A DNA stretch of 27,032 nt from CAYJLC01 sp044426355 (GTDB lineage: Bacteria; Bacillota; Clostridia; Oscillospirales; Butyricicoccaceae), in the NCBI GenBank assembly GCA_044426355.1, contig JAWXUO010000028.1, forward strand, positions 1 to 27,032, in the 5' to 3' direction. Position numbers and translations under genes: made by a program. Below are positions 7,865 to 14,829 of the stretch, in pieces; position 1 is the first letter of the stretch, and each line of letters opens with the position of its first letter. Under the pieces are notes generated by a model. The model searched no databases, was not told the origin of the DNA, and was given only the letters and a program-made list of their open reading frames with translations.

Positions 7865-10800
7865 ATGGCAACAAAAAAATCAACGCAACAAAAAAGTACA
7901 AAAACGTCATCGCACCCATCTGCTCCGAAAAAAACTTCAACTACACGAAAAACTGCGAGCAAGTCTAAAAAAGCTCCTGTCAAAAAATCTAGATTAAGTC
8001 GTGAGAGTTGGGGTATTATATATATAATAGCAAGCGTTATAACATTGTTTTCAATACTTAATTTCGATGGTTTTTTACTTAGCTTTACACATAATATTAT
8101 AACTTTTTGTATCGGTTTTGGTATCTACGTGTTACCAATTTCGCTAATCATAATGGCTATATATTGTTTCATTCCTTTCGTGGGAAATGTGCCTTTGCGT
8201 ACTCTTTGCATACTTAGTGCACCACTTACAACAGCTTGTTTTACACAAATTTTATTTTATAACGATGATTATAGCCTTAATTTAGATAGCATAGCCTTAA
8301 TCATAGAAAATGGTCTTGTTTGTAAATCTGCTGGTCTTGTTGGTGGACTTATGAGCCTTATTTTACAAGCTAGTTTATCTTCTGTAGGTGCTGTAATAGT
8401 TCTTTCTTTATTTATTATATTGTCAGTTTTTATAGGTTTTAGAATTTCTCCACGTCAAATTATCAACTTTTTTATAGATACTTTTAACGAAATACATCAT
8501 GAGCAAAGCGAAGAAGAAATTGAATATAATCTTTCTAAAAGAGAGATGAAAAAAGCTCATAAAGAACGCAAGCAAGAATATAACCAAAAGTTAAAAGAAG
8601 AAAAAGAGCGTGCTTATGAAGAATATAAGCAAGAAATCAAAGAGCAAGACCTCGCAAAAAGGGACAAGTTATTTAACTTTACACTAAGAGATAACAGAAT
8701 AAAAAAACAAAAAATAACTCTAGAAAGTGCAACTGAAGATACTTCTCCACAAATTTCTGAAATGCCCAAAAAAGAAGAAAAAATAAAACTTGATGCATGG
8801 ATGCTTGAGGAGCATAACAAAAGAAAAGCTATAGATAAACTAAAAAAAGAAGCTAAGTCAATGGGCTTTAAGGTTGATGATAAAGGCGAGATTATCGGTA
8901 GAATTGATGATGATTTATCTAAAGAAGTTTTAGACGATACATCTGCTGAAACTTTAGAAATTAATGATACTACGGAAAATGTCGAGAACACAGAAAATAT
9001 TGATACTACGGACATTGTTGACACAACTTTGGATACTACAGAAAATTCTGTTGATACTTTAGTAGAAAGCGACAATTTAGAAGATACTTTAGAAGACCAA
9101 ACTCACGAAATTCGTGTAAATATTGATACTTTTAATGCAGAAAGCATTAATATATCTAAAGATAATGAGCAAGAAAATGTAGATATTTCAGAAGAATTAG
9201 ATTTTTCTTTTAACAATGACGAAATTGTAGAAGAAATTAGCCAAGGAGTAAACGAAATTCTAGACAATTCTTTTGCAGATGAATTTGATGTTTTAGCTCT
9301 AAAAAAAGCTATCGAAGAAAATATCGACGAAATAACGCAAGAATACGAATTTGCTAAAAAAGAAATTATTCCTGATTTATTAAAATCTACCATGAAATAC
9401 GACCCAGTTTCTAATTTTGATTCAGAAAACCTAGCGTATAAATATACTTTCCCACCTGTACATTTGTTAAAACCAAAGCTTACAAACACAGTTTTTGATT
9501 ATTCAAAAGAACTAGAAGAAAGCTCGGAAAGACTGATTGCAACGCTTGCAAGCTTTAATATTTCGGCACAAATTATAAATATTGTTCGTGGTCCATCTAT
9601 AACACGTTTTGAGATAACTATGGAAACTGGTATAAAAATTTCAAAACTTACAGGACTTTCAGAAGATATTGCACTATCACTCGGTGCAGTAAGTGTATTT
9701 ATTTCGCCTATTCCAGATAAAATTGCGATAGGTATAGAAGTTCCAAACAAAACAACCGAAATGGTTTTAATTCGTGAGGTTATAGAATCTTTAGAATTTA
9801 AAAATACAACTAGTAAATTATCGTATGCTTTAGGTCACAATATAACTGGACAACCAGCTATTGGAGATATTGCAAAAATGCCACATATGTTGGTCGCAGG
9901 TACTACTGGTTCTGGTAAATCTGTTTGTGTAAACTCAATGCTTGTATCTATTTTATATAAGGCAGACCCTACCGAAGTTAAATTCATTATGATTGACCCT
10001 AAAATGGTTGAACTTGGTGGATATAATGGCATACCACATCTTTTAATCCCTGTTGTAACAGACCCACAAAAAGCAGCTGGTGCTTTAAACTGGGCAGTTG
10101 GAGAGATGATGAGAAGATACGGACTTTTAAAAGATAGTGGCGTAAAAGATTTAGCGTCATATAATATGTTGATGGAACAAAAAATAGCCGACGGCGACGA
10201 AACAGCGTCTAAACTTCCACAAATAGTAATTGTAATAGACGAACTTGCAGACTTAATGCTTGTTGCAGCAAAAGAAGTAGAAGAATCTATCTGCCGAATT
10301 GCTCAAATGGCAAGGGCAGCAGGTATGCATTTAGTAATAGCAACGCAAAGACCGTCTACAGATGTTATAACAGGTATAATGAAAGCAAATATTCCGTCGA
10401 GAGTTTCGTTTGCTGTATCATCAAGAACCGATTCTGGTATTATTTTAGACCAAAACGGTGCTGAAAAACTAATAGGTAAAGGAGATATGCTCTATAAACC
10501 TTTAGGAGCAGGCAAACCAGAGCGACTACAAGGCTGTTTTATCACATCTACCGAAGTAGAGGCAGTTGTAGATTTTGTTAAATCTGTAGCAGAGCCAGAC
10601 TATAGCGAAGACGTTATAAATCATATAGAAAATCATTCTTCTAGCAATACATCTTCTGGTGGTTCTGCATCTTCAGATGGTTTAGAAGATGATATGACAG
10701 AATCTGCGATAGACCTTATTGTAAGTTCTGGCAAAGCCTCTACTTCATTTTTACAAACGAAATTACGTTTAGGTTATGCTCGTGCATCACGTATTATGGA

Positions 10801-10909
10801 CGAAATCGAAGAACGAGGAATTATAGGTCCAGCTGATGGAGCAAAACAACGTGAAATTTACTTAACAAAGCAACAATGGCAAGAAATGAAAATTAGACAA
10901 ATGGATTAA
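7865..10909 (+). CDS. ftsK: FtsK/SpoIIIE-family DNA translocase
   Basis: The 1014-residue protein has the full FtsK/SpoIIIE plan. A basic Lys/Thr/Ser-rich N-terminus (1-45) leads into about four membrane helices (50-195), then a very long linker (about 200-505). The alpha/beta motor carries Walker A GTTGSGKS (679-686) and Walker B VIDELAD (Asp792-Glu793). A C-terminal winged-helix gamma domain (about 945-1005, with a GYARASRIMDEIEERGI motif) completes it. Such proteins pump chromosomal DNA through the division or sporulation septum, guided by gamma-domain recognition of polar DNA motifs. The linker is longer than usual and highly acidic, with Asp-Thr-Thr-Glu-Asn-type low complexity around 360-430. 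Whether this is the vegetative (SftA/FtsK) or sporulation (SpoIIIE) paralogue cannot be told from one gene. GTAGGTG precedes the ATG. Confidence 0.93.
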   Translation: MATKKSTQQKSTKTSSHPSAPKKTSTTRKTASKSKKAPVKKSRLSRESWGIIYIIASVITLFSILNFDGFLLSFTHNIITFCIGFGIYVLPISLIIMAIYCFIPFVGNVPLRTLCILSAPLTTACFTQILFYNDDYSLNLDSIALIIENGLVCKSAGLVGGLMSLILQASLSSVGAVIVLSLFIILSVFIGFRISPRQIINFFIDTFNEIHHEQSEEEIEYNLSKREMKKAHKERKQEYNQKLKEEKERAYEEYKQEIKEQDLAKRDKLFNFTLRDNRIKKQKITLESATEDTSPQISEMPKKEEKIKLDAWMLEEHNKRKAIDKLKKEAKSMGFKVDDKGEIIGRIDDDLSKEVLDDTSAETLEINDTTENVENTENIDTTDIVDTTLDTTENSVDTLVESDNLEDTLEDQTHEIRVNIDTFNAESINISKDNEQENVDISEELDFSFNNDEIVEEISQGVNEILDNSFADEFDVLALKKAIEENIDEITQEYEFAKKEIIPDLLKSTMKYDPVSNFDSENLAYKYTFPPVHLLKPKLTNTVFDYSKELEESSERLIATLASFNISAQIINIVRGPSITRFEITMETGIKISKLTGLSEDIALSLGAVSVFISPIPDKIAIGIEVPNKTTEMVLIREVIESLEFKNTTSKLSYALGHNITGQPAIGDIAKMPHMLVAGTTGSGKSVCVNSMLVSILYKADPTEVKFIMIDPKMVELGGYNGIPHLLIPVVTDPQKAAGALNWAVGEMMRRYGLLKDSGVKDLASYNMLMEQKIADGDETASKLPQIVIVIDELADLMLVAAKEVEESICRIAQMARAAGMHLVIATQRPSTDVITGIMKANIPSRVSFAVSSRTDSGIILDQNGAEKLIGKGDMLYKPLGAGKPERLQGCFITSTEVEAVVDFVKSVAEPDYSEDVINHIENHSSSNTSSGGSASSDGLEDDMTESAIDLIVSSGKASTSFLQTKLRLGYARASRIMDEIEERGIIGPADGAKQREIYLTKQQWQEMKIRQMD

Positions 10910-10919
10910 GGAGTTAATT

Positions 10920-11420
10920 ATGTTAAAAGAAATATCAATAAAAGATATTAATTGCAATGCTTATGAAATGTTTAATAAAAACTGGGCTTTAGTGTCTAGT
11001 GGAAATGAGCAAGATTATAACACAATGACGATAAGTTGGGGTACTTTAGGTCACCTTTGGTTTAAAGATATAGCAACAGTTTTTGTTCGTCCATCTCGTT
11101 ATACTTTTGAGTATATGGAAAAAAACGATTATTTTACGGTATCTTTCTTTTTAGATAGCCACAAAGATGATTTAACATATCTTGGTAAAAATTCTGGACG
11201 TGATGGCGATAAAGTTTCTAAAACATCGCTTACACCTATTTTTTTAGATGGCGAAGTAGGTTTTGAAGAAGCTGATTACGTTATGATTTGCAAAAAAGTT
11301 CATGCTGTAGATTTTAAACGTGAACAATTTTGCGATAGTGATATAGAAAGTGTATATACTTCTGATGATATTCACAGGCAATACACAGGAGTTATAGAAA
11401 AAGTTTATAAAAAATATTAG
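10920..11420 (+). CDS. Flavin reductase-like domain protein
   Basis: The 166-residue product resembles the flavin reductase-like (FMN-binding split-barrel) family. The pattern NxMTISWGTLGHLW near residues 35-50, the FVRPSRYTFEYM segment (about 58-70) and FTVSFF (about 75-80) match FMN-binding small proteins annotated as flavoredoxin or flavin reductase in Clostridia. The physiological electron donor and acceptor are unknown. It follows the translocase gene by 10 nt with AGGAG before the ATG, so it is the last gene of the uppP transcript. The hairpin at 11432-11455 ends this unit. Confidence 0.8.
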   Translation: MLKEISIKDINCNAYEMFNKNWALVSSGNEQDYNTMTISWGTLGHLWFKDIATVFVRPSRYTFEYMEKNDYFTVSFFLDSHKDDLTYLGKNSGRDGDKVSKTSLTPIFLDGEVGFEEADYVMICKKVHAVDFKREQFCDSDIESVYTSDDIHRQYTGVIEKVYKKY

Positions 11421-11431
11421 TATTAAAAGTG

Positions 11432-11455
11432 ATGCGTGCATAAATTTGCACGCAT
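11432..11455 (+). terminator. Stem-loop terminator after the flavin reductase-like gene
   Basis: ATGCGTGCA (11432-11440) pairs perfectly with TGCACGCAT (11447-11455), a strong 9-bp stem with a 6-nt loop. The T tract after it is weak (TTGATATT), so termination may be incomplete. Confidence 0.6.
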
Positions 11456-11465
11456 TTGATATTAT

Positions 11466-11603
11466 GGCAATACCTCACAACTAACGGCTAAAGTCTTAAT
11501 AGTCAACTTTTTTGTTAAATTTCCGTTACTTTGCGTAATTTTTATACAAATTAACGAAAAAATTTTCTGAAAAATTTAACTATTATAGTTGTGAGGCATC
11601 GCC
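11466..11603 (+). repeat. MITE-like element, family 2, copy 1 (138 bp)
   Basis: The ends are near-perfect inverted repeats: GGCAATACCTCACAACTAA (11466-11484) against TTATAGTTGTGAGGCATCGCC (11583-11603, one base of which is unpaired), 17 of 19 positions matching. The interior is AT-rich without a reading frame. A second copy with the same ends and similar interior lies at 18999-19162 in the opposite orientation. This copy fills nearly all the space between the preceding terminator and the YgiQ gene, so it probably contributes that gene's promoter or leader. Confidence 0.75.
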
Positions 11604-11621
11604 TTAAAAAGAGGAAAAATA

Positions 11622-13571
11622 ATGAAAAATAATGGATTTTTGCCAATTTCAAAACAAGATATGCTAGACCTTGGCTGGTACTACTGTGATTTTTTAGTAG
11701 TAACTGGAGATAGCTACGTTGACCACCCATCTTTTGGTACTGCAATAATAGCAAGACTTTTAGAAAGCTTAGGTTTTAAGGTAGCTATTCTTGCACAACC
11801 ACAATCGGCAAAAGATTTTTTAGATATGGGAAAACCGAGATACGCCACTTTAATTTCTGCAGGAAATATAGATTCTATGGTTGCACATTATTCCGTATCG
11901 AAAAAACGTCGCACTGTAGATGATTATACGGCAGGTGGCAAAGCAAATAAACGCCCAGATAGAGCGTGTACGGTATATTGCAACTGGGCGAGAGAAGCTT
12001 TCGGCGAAGATTTTCCGATTGGTATCGGTGGACTAGAAGCATCTCTTCGCAGATTTGCTCATTATGATTATTGGTCGGACAGCGTTCGTCCGTCTATACT
12101 TGTCGAAAGCCGAGCTGATTTACTTATGTTTGGCATGGGTGAAAATACGATAACAGAGCTAGCTCTTGGTTTAAAATCAGGAAAAACTATGCAAGAAATC
12201 GCAAAAAACTTGCGTGGTGTTGCATATTTATGCGAAGAACTAGACCTTGGAGAATTTAAACGCACAGACGTTCCTAGTTATAAACAAGTTGTGGAAAACA
12301 AACGTGAATATGCAAAAGCATCTTTTAAACAAGAGCAAAACCAAGACCATGTGCAAGGAAAAGCTGTAATTCAACGTCACGATGGTGTGTTTTTAGTACA
12401 AAATCCTCCTTCAATACCACTTACAACAGAGCAAATGGATAAAGTTTATGCTTTGCCTTTTATGAGAAATTACCACCCAAGCTATGAGGCTTTAGGTGGC
12501 GTTAAATCTATTGAAGAAGTCAAACATTCTATAATACACAATAGGGGTTGTTTTGGTGGGTGTAATTTCTGTGCATTATCGTTTCATCAAGGGCGATATA
12601 TGTCGTGCAGGTCACATTCTTCTATTATAGATGAGGCAGAAAAAATTGTAAAAGACCCAGATTTTAAGGGATATATTCACGATGTAGGTGGTCCATCTGC
12701 GAATTTTAGAAAACCATCTTGTGCAAAGCAAGAAAAACACGGTTTATGTCAAGATAAAAGATGTTTAGCACCAAAAACTTGCGAGGCTATAGATGCAGAC
12801 CATTCGGATTATTTATCTCTTCTTCGCAAACTTCGTGAAATAAAAGGCGTTAAAAAAGTATTTGTTCGTTCAGGAATACGCTATGATTATATGCTAAAAG
12901 ATAAAAATAATGCTTTTTTTGAGGAATTAGTTCAGCACCACATCAGTGGACAATTAAAAGTTGCACCAGAGCATATGAGCGATAATGTTTTGTACTATAT
13001 GGGTAAACCTAGCTTCAAAATATATACAGATTTTCGTGAAAAATATAATAAACTTAATGAAAAATTCGGTAAAAATCAATATTTAGTGCCTTATTTAATG
13101 TCATCTCACCCAGGAGCTACGCTAAATGATGCTATAATTTTAGCCGAACATTTAAACGAAATGGGTTATATGCCCGAGCAAGTACAAGATTTTTATCCAA
13201 CACCTGGCACGCTTTCGACAGCAATGTATTACACAGAGCTTGACCCACGCACTCTAAAGCCTGTTTATGTTGCAAAAACTACAGAAGAAAAGTCTATGCA
13301 AAGAGCTTTGCTCCAATGGCGAAAGCCAGATAAAAAAGCATTAGTGAAAAAAGCGTTAATTTTGGCTAAAAGAACCGACCTTATCGGTTTTGACAAAAAA
13401 TGTCTTGTAAGACCTGAAAAAGGAGATACTTCTTTTCATGATAATTCTTCTAAAAAAACAGATAAAAAATCTGCTAAAAATAATAAAAGCTTTTCTAAAA
13501 ATACAAAAAAAACTGACAATAAATCTTTTAGTGGCAATAAAAATTCGCAAAAACGTAAAAAAAGACCATAA
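11622..13571 (+). CDS. YgiQ family radical SAM protein (UPF0313)
   Basis: The 649-residue product is a YgiQ-type radical SAM protein. The N-terminal region (MLDLGWYYCDFLVVTGDSY, then SYVDHPSFG and an IGIGGLEASLRRFAHYDYWSD stretch in two parts) is diagnostic. The radical SAM cysteines are Cys310, Cys314 and Cys317 in CFGGCNFC, which would hold the 4Fe-4S cluster. The C-terminal domain includes QDFYPTPGTLSTAMY. The last 50 or so residues are a Lys/Ser/Asn-rich, disordered tail. The substrate of the family is not known. AAAGAGG lies 8 nt before the ATG. The preceding gene has its own terminator and the gap is filled by a MITE-like element, so expression probably starts inside or beside that element. 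Confidence 0.92.
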   Translation: MKNNGFLPISKQDMLDLGWYYCDFLVVTGDSYVDHPSFGTAIIARLLESLGFKVAILAQPQSAKDFLDMGKPRYATLISAGNIDSMVAHYSVSKKRRTVDDYTAGGKANKRPDRACTVYCNWAREAFGEDFPIGIGGLEASLRRFAHYDYWSDSVRPSILVESRADLLMFGMGENTITELALGLKSGKTMQEIAKNLRGVAYLCEELDLGEFKRTDVPSYKQVVENKREYAKASFKQEQNQDHVQGKAVIQRHDGVFLVQNPPSIPLTTEQMDKVYALPFMRNYHPSYEALGGVKSIEEVKHSIIHNRGCFGGCNFCALSFHQGRYMSCRSHSSIIDEAEKIVKDPDFKGYIHDVGGPSANFRKPSCAKQEKHGLCQDKRCLAPKTCEAIDADHSDYLSLLRKLREIKGVKKVFVRSGIRYDYMLKDKNNAFFEELVQHHISGQLKVAPEHMSDNVLYYMGKPSFKIYTDFREKYNKLNEKFGKNQYLVPYLMSSHPGATLNDAIILAEHLNEMGYMPEQVQDFYPTPGTLSTAMYYTELDPRTLKPVYVAKTTEEKSMQRALLQWRKPDKKALVKKALILAKRTDLIGFDKKCLVRPEKGDTSFHDNSSKKTDKKSAKNNKSFSKNTKKTDNKSFSGNKNSQKRKKRP

Positions 13572-13578
13572 AATTTCA

Positions 13579-13603
13579 ACCTCAAAGTTTAATACTTTGG
13601 GGT
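13579..13603 (+). terminator. Rho-independent terminator of the YgiQ gene
   Basis: ACCTCAAAGT (13579-13588) pairs with ACTTTGGGGT (13594-13603) through ten pairs including one G-T, followed by TTTGTTGTTTT. It starts 8 nt after the stop codon. Confidence 0.8.
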
Positions 13604-13617
13604 TTTGTTGTTTTAAA

Positions 13618-14035
13618 ATTTGCACAGATTAATTACGCATAAAAAAGCTCAACGGTAGATTAGGTGCTTTTGGTCTGAAAGTTGTACTTAAAATTAGCTT
13701 GAATAAGCGTGAGCGTAGTCTAAAAAGCAAAGTCTTAAAATCAATTTACACCGAACCGTCAAAACCTAAATCAACTCACTACTTTGTTTTGCTAAAACTT
13801 TTCTAAAAGTTTTTTGGTTTTGGTTACTTTGTGCAACACAAAGTGACGTAAAAACGTTGTTTTATTTAAGAAAAGTATATGTTTAGATATTAAAATGTAA
13901 TTTTATAATTTGTACTAATTAAGCTTTTTACTAAAAGTAGTGTTTTTTCTTTGACACTCGCTATTTGGTGTCACTTTTTACTTGTACCAATTAAATTTTT
14001 AATTAAAGTAATGTTTTTTCTTTTAACACTCGCCG
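13618..14035 (+). repeat. Composite intergenic repeat, copy B1
   Basis: On the plus strand it begins with TTGCACAGATTAATTACGCAT-like sequence, runs through the conserved core (GAGCGTAGTC at about 13711, ACCGAACCGTCAAAACCTAA at 13749-13768) and the AAAACTTTT/AAAAGTTTT stem. An ACTTTGTG/CACAAAGT hairpin follows at 13826-13844. A linker leads to two tandem units in reverse orientation (CTCG at 13957 and 14029, period 72). It is the counterpart of copy A. No reading frame of note. Confidence 0.85.
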
Positions 14036-14095
14036 TTTGGCAGTTCTTGGCTCTCCAAGAACTCAAGAGAAAAACTTTTTAGAAAAGTTTTACAA
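14024..14095 (-). repeat. Truncated composite repeat fragment B1'
   Basis: On the minus strand this contains the AAAACTTTT/AAAAGTTTT stem, the GTTCTTGG/CCAAGAAC hairpin and GCCAAACGGCGAGTG, which is the junction between core and tandem units. The rest of the core is missing: sequence beyond 14095 no longer matches. It shares the tandem units at 13905-14030 with B1, making a head-to-head pair. Confidence 0.75.
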
Positions 14096-14102
14096 AATCT
14101 TA

Positions 14103-14207
14103 TGTTAGAATTATTTTAAGTAAAATAATTCGGCTTGAGTGAAGCTTAATAGGCGTGCTTTGTTCACCACTAACGTTCACTTTTGCTATATTTTAATTCG
14201 TCTAACA
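14103..14207. other. 105-bp unmatched insert bounded by TGTTAGA/TCTAACA
   Basis: The segment starts with TGTTAGA (14103-14109) and ends with TCTAACA (14201-14207), a 7-bp inverted repeat. A perfect 10-bp hairpin, GAATTATTTT/AAAATAATTC, lies at 14108-14131. It is located exactly where the repeat core of B1' is broken off. There is no second copy in the window, so its identity as a small mobile element is a guess. Confidence 0.4.
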
Positions 14208-14211
14208 GCAC

Positions 14212-14240
14212 AAAAAAGCCTAAATTTAAGGGTTTTTTTT
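14212..14240 (+). terminator. Terminator-like hairpin within the repeat block
   Basis: AAAAAAGCCT pairs with AGGGTTTTTT around one G-G mismatch and is followed by more T. No gene directly precedes it on the plus strand, so it may belong to the inserted element or catch read-through from the YgiQ gene. Confidence 0.35.
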
Positions 14241-14309
14241 ATATTTATAAGATTAATGCATACTTTTTAGTAAAAAGTAAGTAGTTTTTTATTTTTCTTT
14301 AATTTTAAA

Positions 14310-14770
14310 CTCTGCACAGACTAAATAACGCATATTGAAGATAAAAGGAAAGGTAGGTGGTTTTTTCGTCTGTAAAATGAGTGTTTATATAAATTCGCAT
14401 GAGCGTGAGCGTAGTCTGAAATGTAAAGTCTTAAAATCACTTTACACCGAACTGTCAAGACCTAAATCAATATTCTACTTTGTTTTGCTAAAACTTTTCT
14501 AAAAGTTTTTTGATTGAGTTCTTGGCAACCCAAGAACTGCCAAACGGCGAGTGTTAAAGAAAAAACATTACTTTAATTAATAAATTTTAACTGGCAAAAA
14601 TTGAAAGTAACACCAAACGGCGAGTATCAAAATAAAAACATAACTTTAATTAATAAATTTTAACTGGCATAAATTGAAAGTAACACCAAATAGAGAGTGT
14701 CAAAGAAAAAACATAACTTTAAGTAAAAAACTTAATTAGTACAAAAAAATAGCAAGTATAAAAACATAAT
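14310..14770 (+). repeat. Composite intergenic repeat, copy B2
   Basis: Begins CTCTGCACAGA (14310) and contains the core with TGTAAAGT/ACTTTACA at 14422-14446 (perfect pairing) and ACCGAACTGTCAAGACCTAA. The AAAACTTTT/AAAAGTTTT stem is at 14490-14509 and the GTTCTTGG/CCAAGAAC hairpin at 14518-14537. Three clear tandem units follow, with CCAAA at 14540, 14613 and 14686 (period exactly 73), and a decayed fourth near 14750. Positions 14490-14552 are identical to the reverse complement of 21245-21307 in copy C1. Confidence 0.85.
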
Positions 14771-14787
14771 TTCTGTTAAACCAAAAT

Positions 14788-14816
14788 AAAAAGCACCGAT
14801 TTTAATCAGTGCTTTA
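14788..14816 (-). terminator. Rho-independent terminator of the ddl-murI-DUF1934-argS operon
   Basis: On the minus strand AAAGCACTGAT pairs with ATCGGTGCTTT and is followed by TTATTTTGG. It lies 14 nt after the argS stop and closely resembles the terminator at 487-517. Confidence 0.8.
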
Positions 14817-14829
14817 TACCGTTATTTAA

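Noticed and set aside
8614..9489. Long Ser/Phe-rich frames on the minus strand opposite the translocase linker
   Set aside because: They are by-products of the biased codons in the acidic linker; no ribosome binding site or family resemblance.
14536..14760. Regular 73-bp units as a CRISPR array
   Set aside because: The whole 73-bp unit is repeated and diverges together; there are no short identical repeats separated by unique spacers, and no cas gene is nearby.
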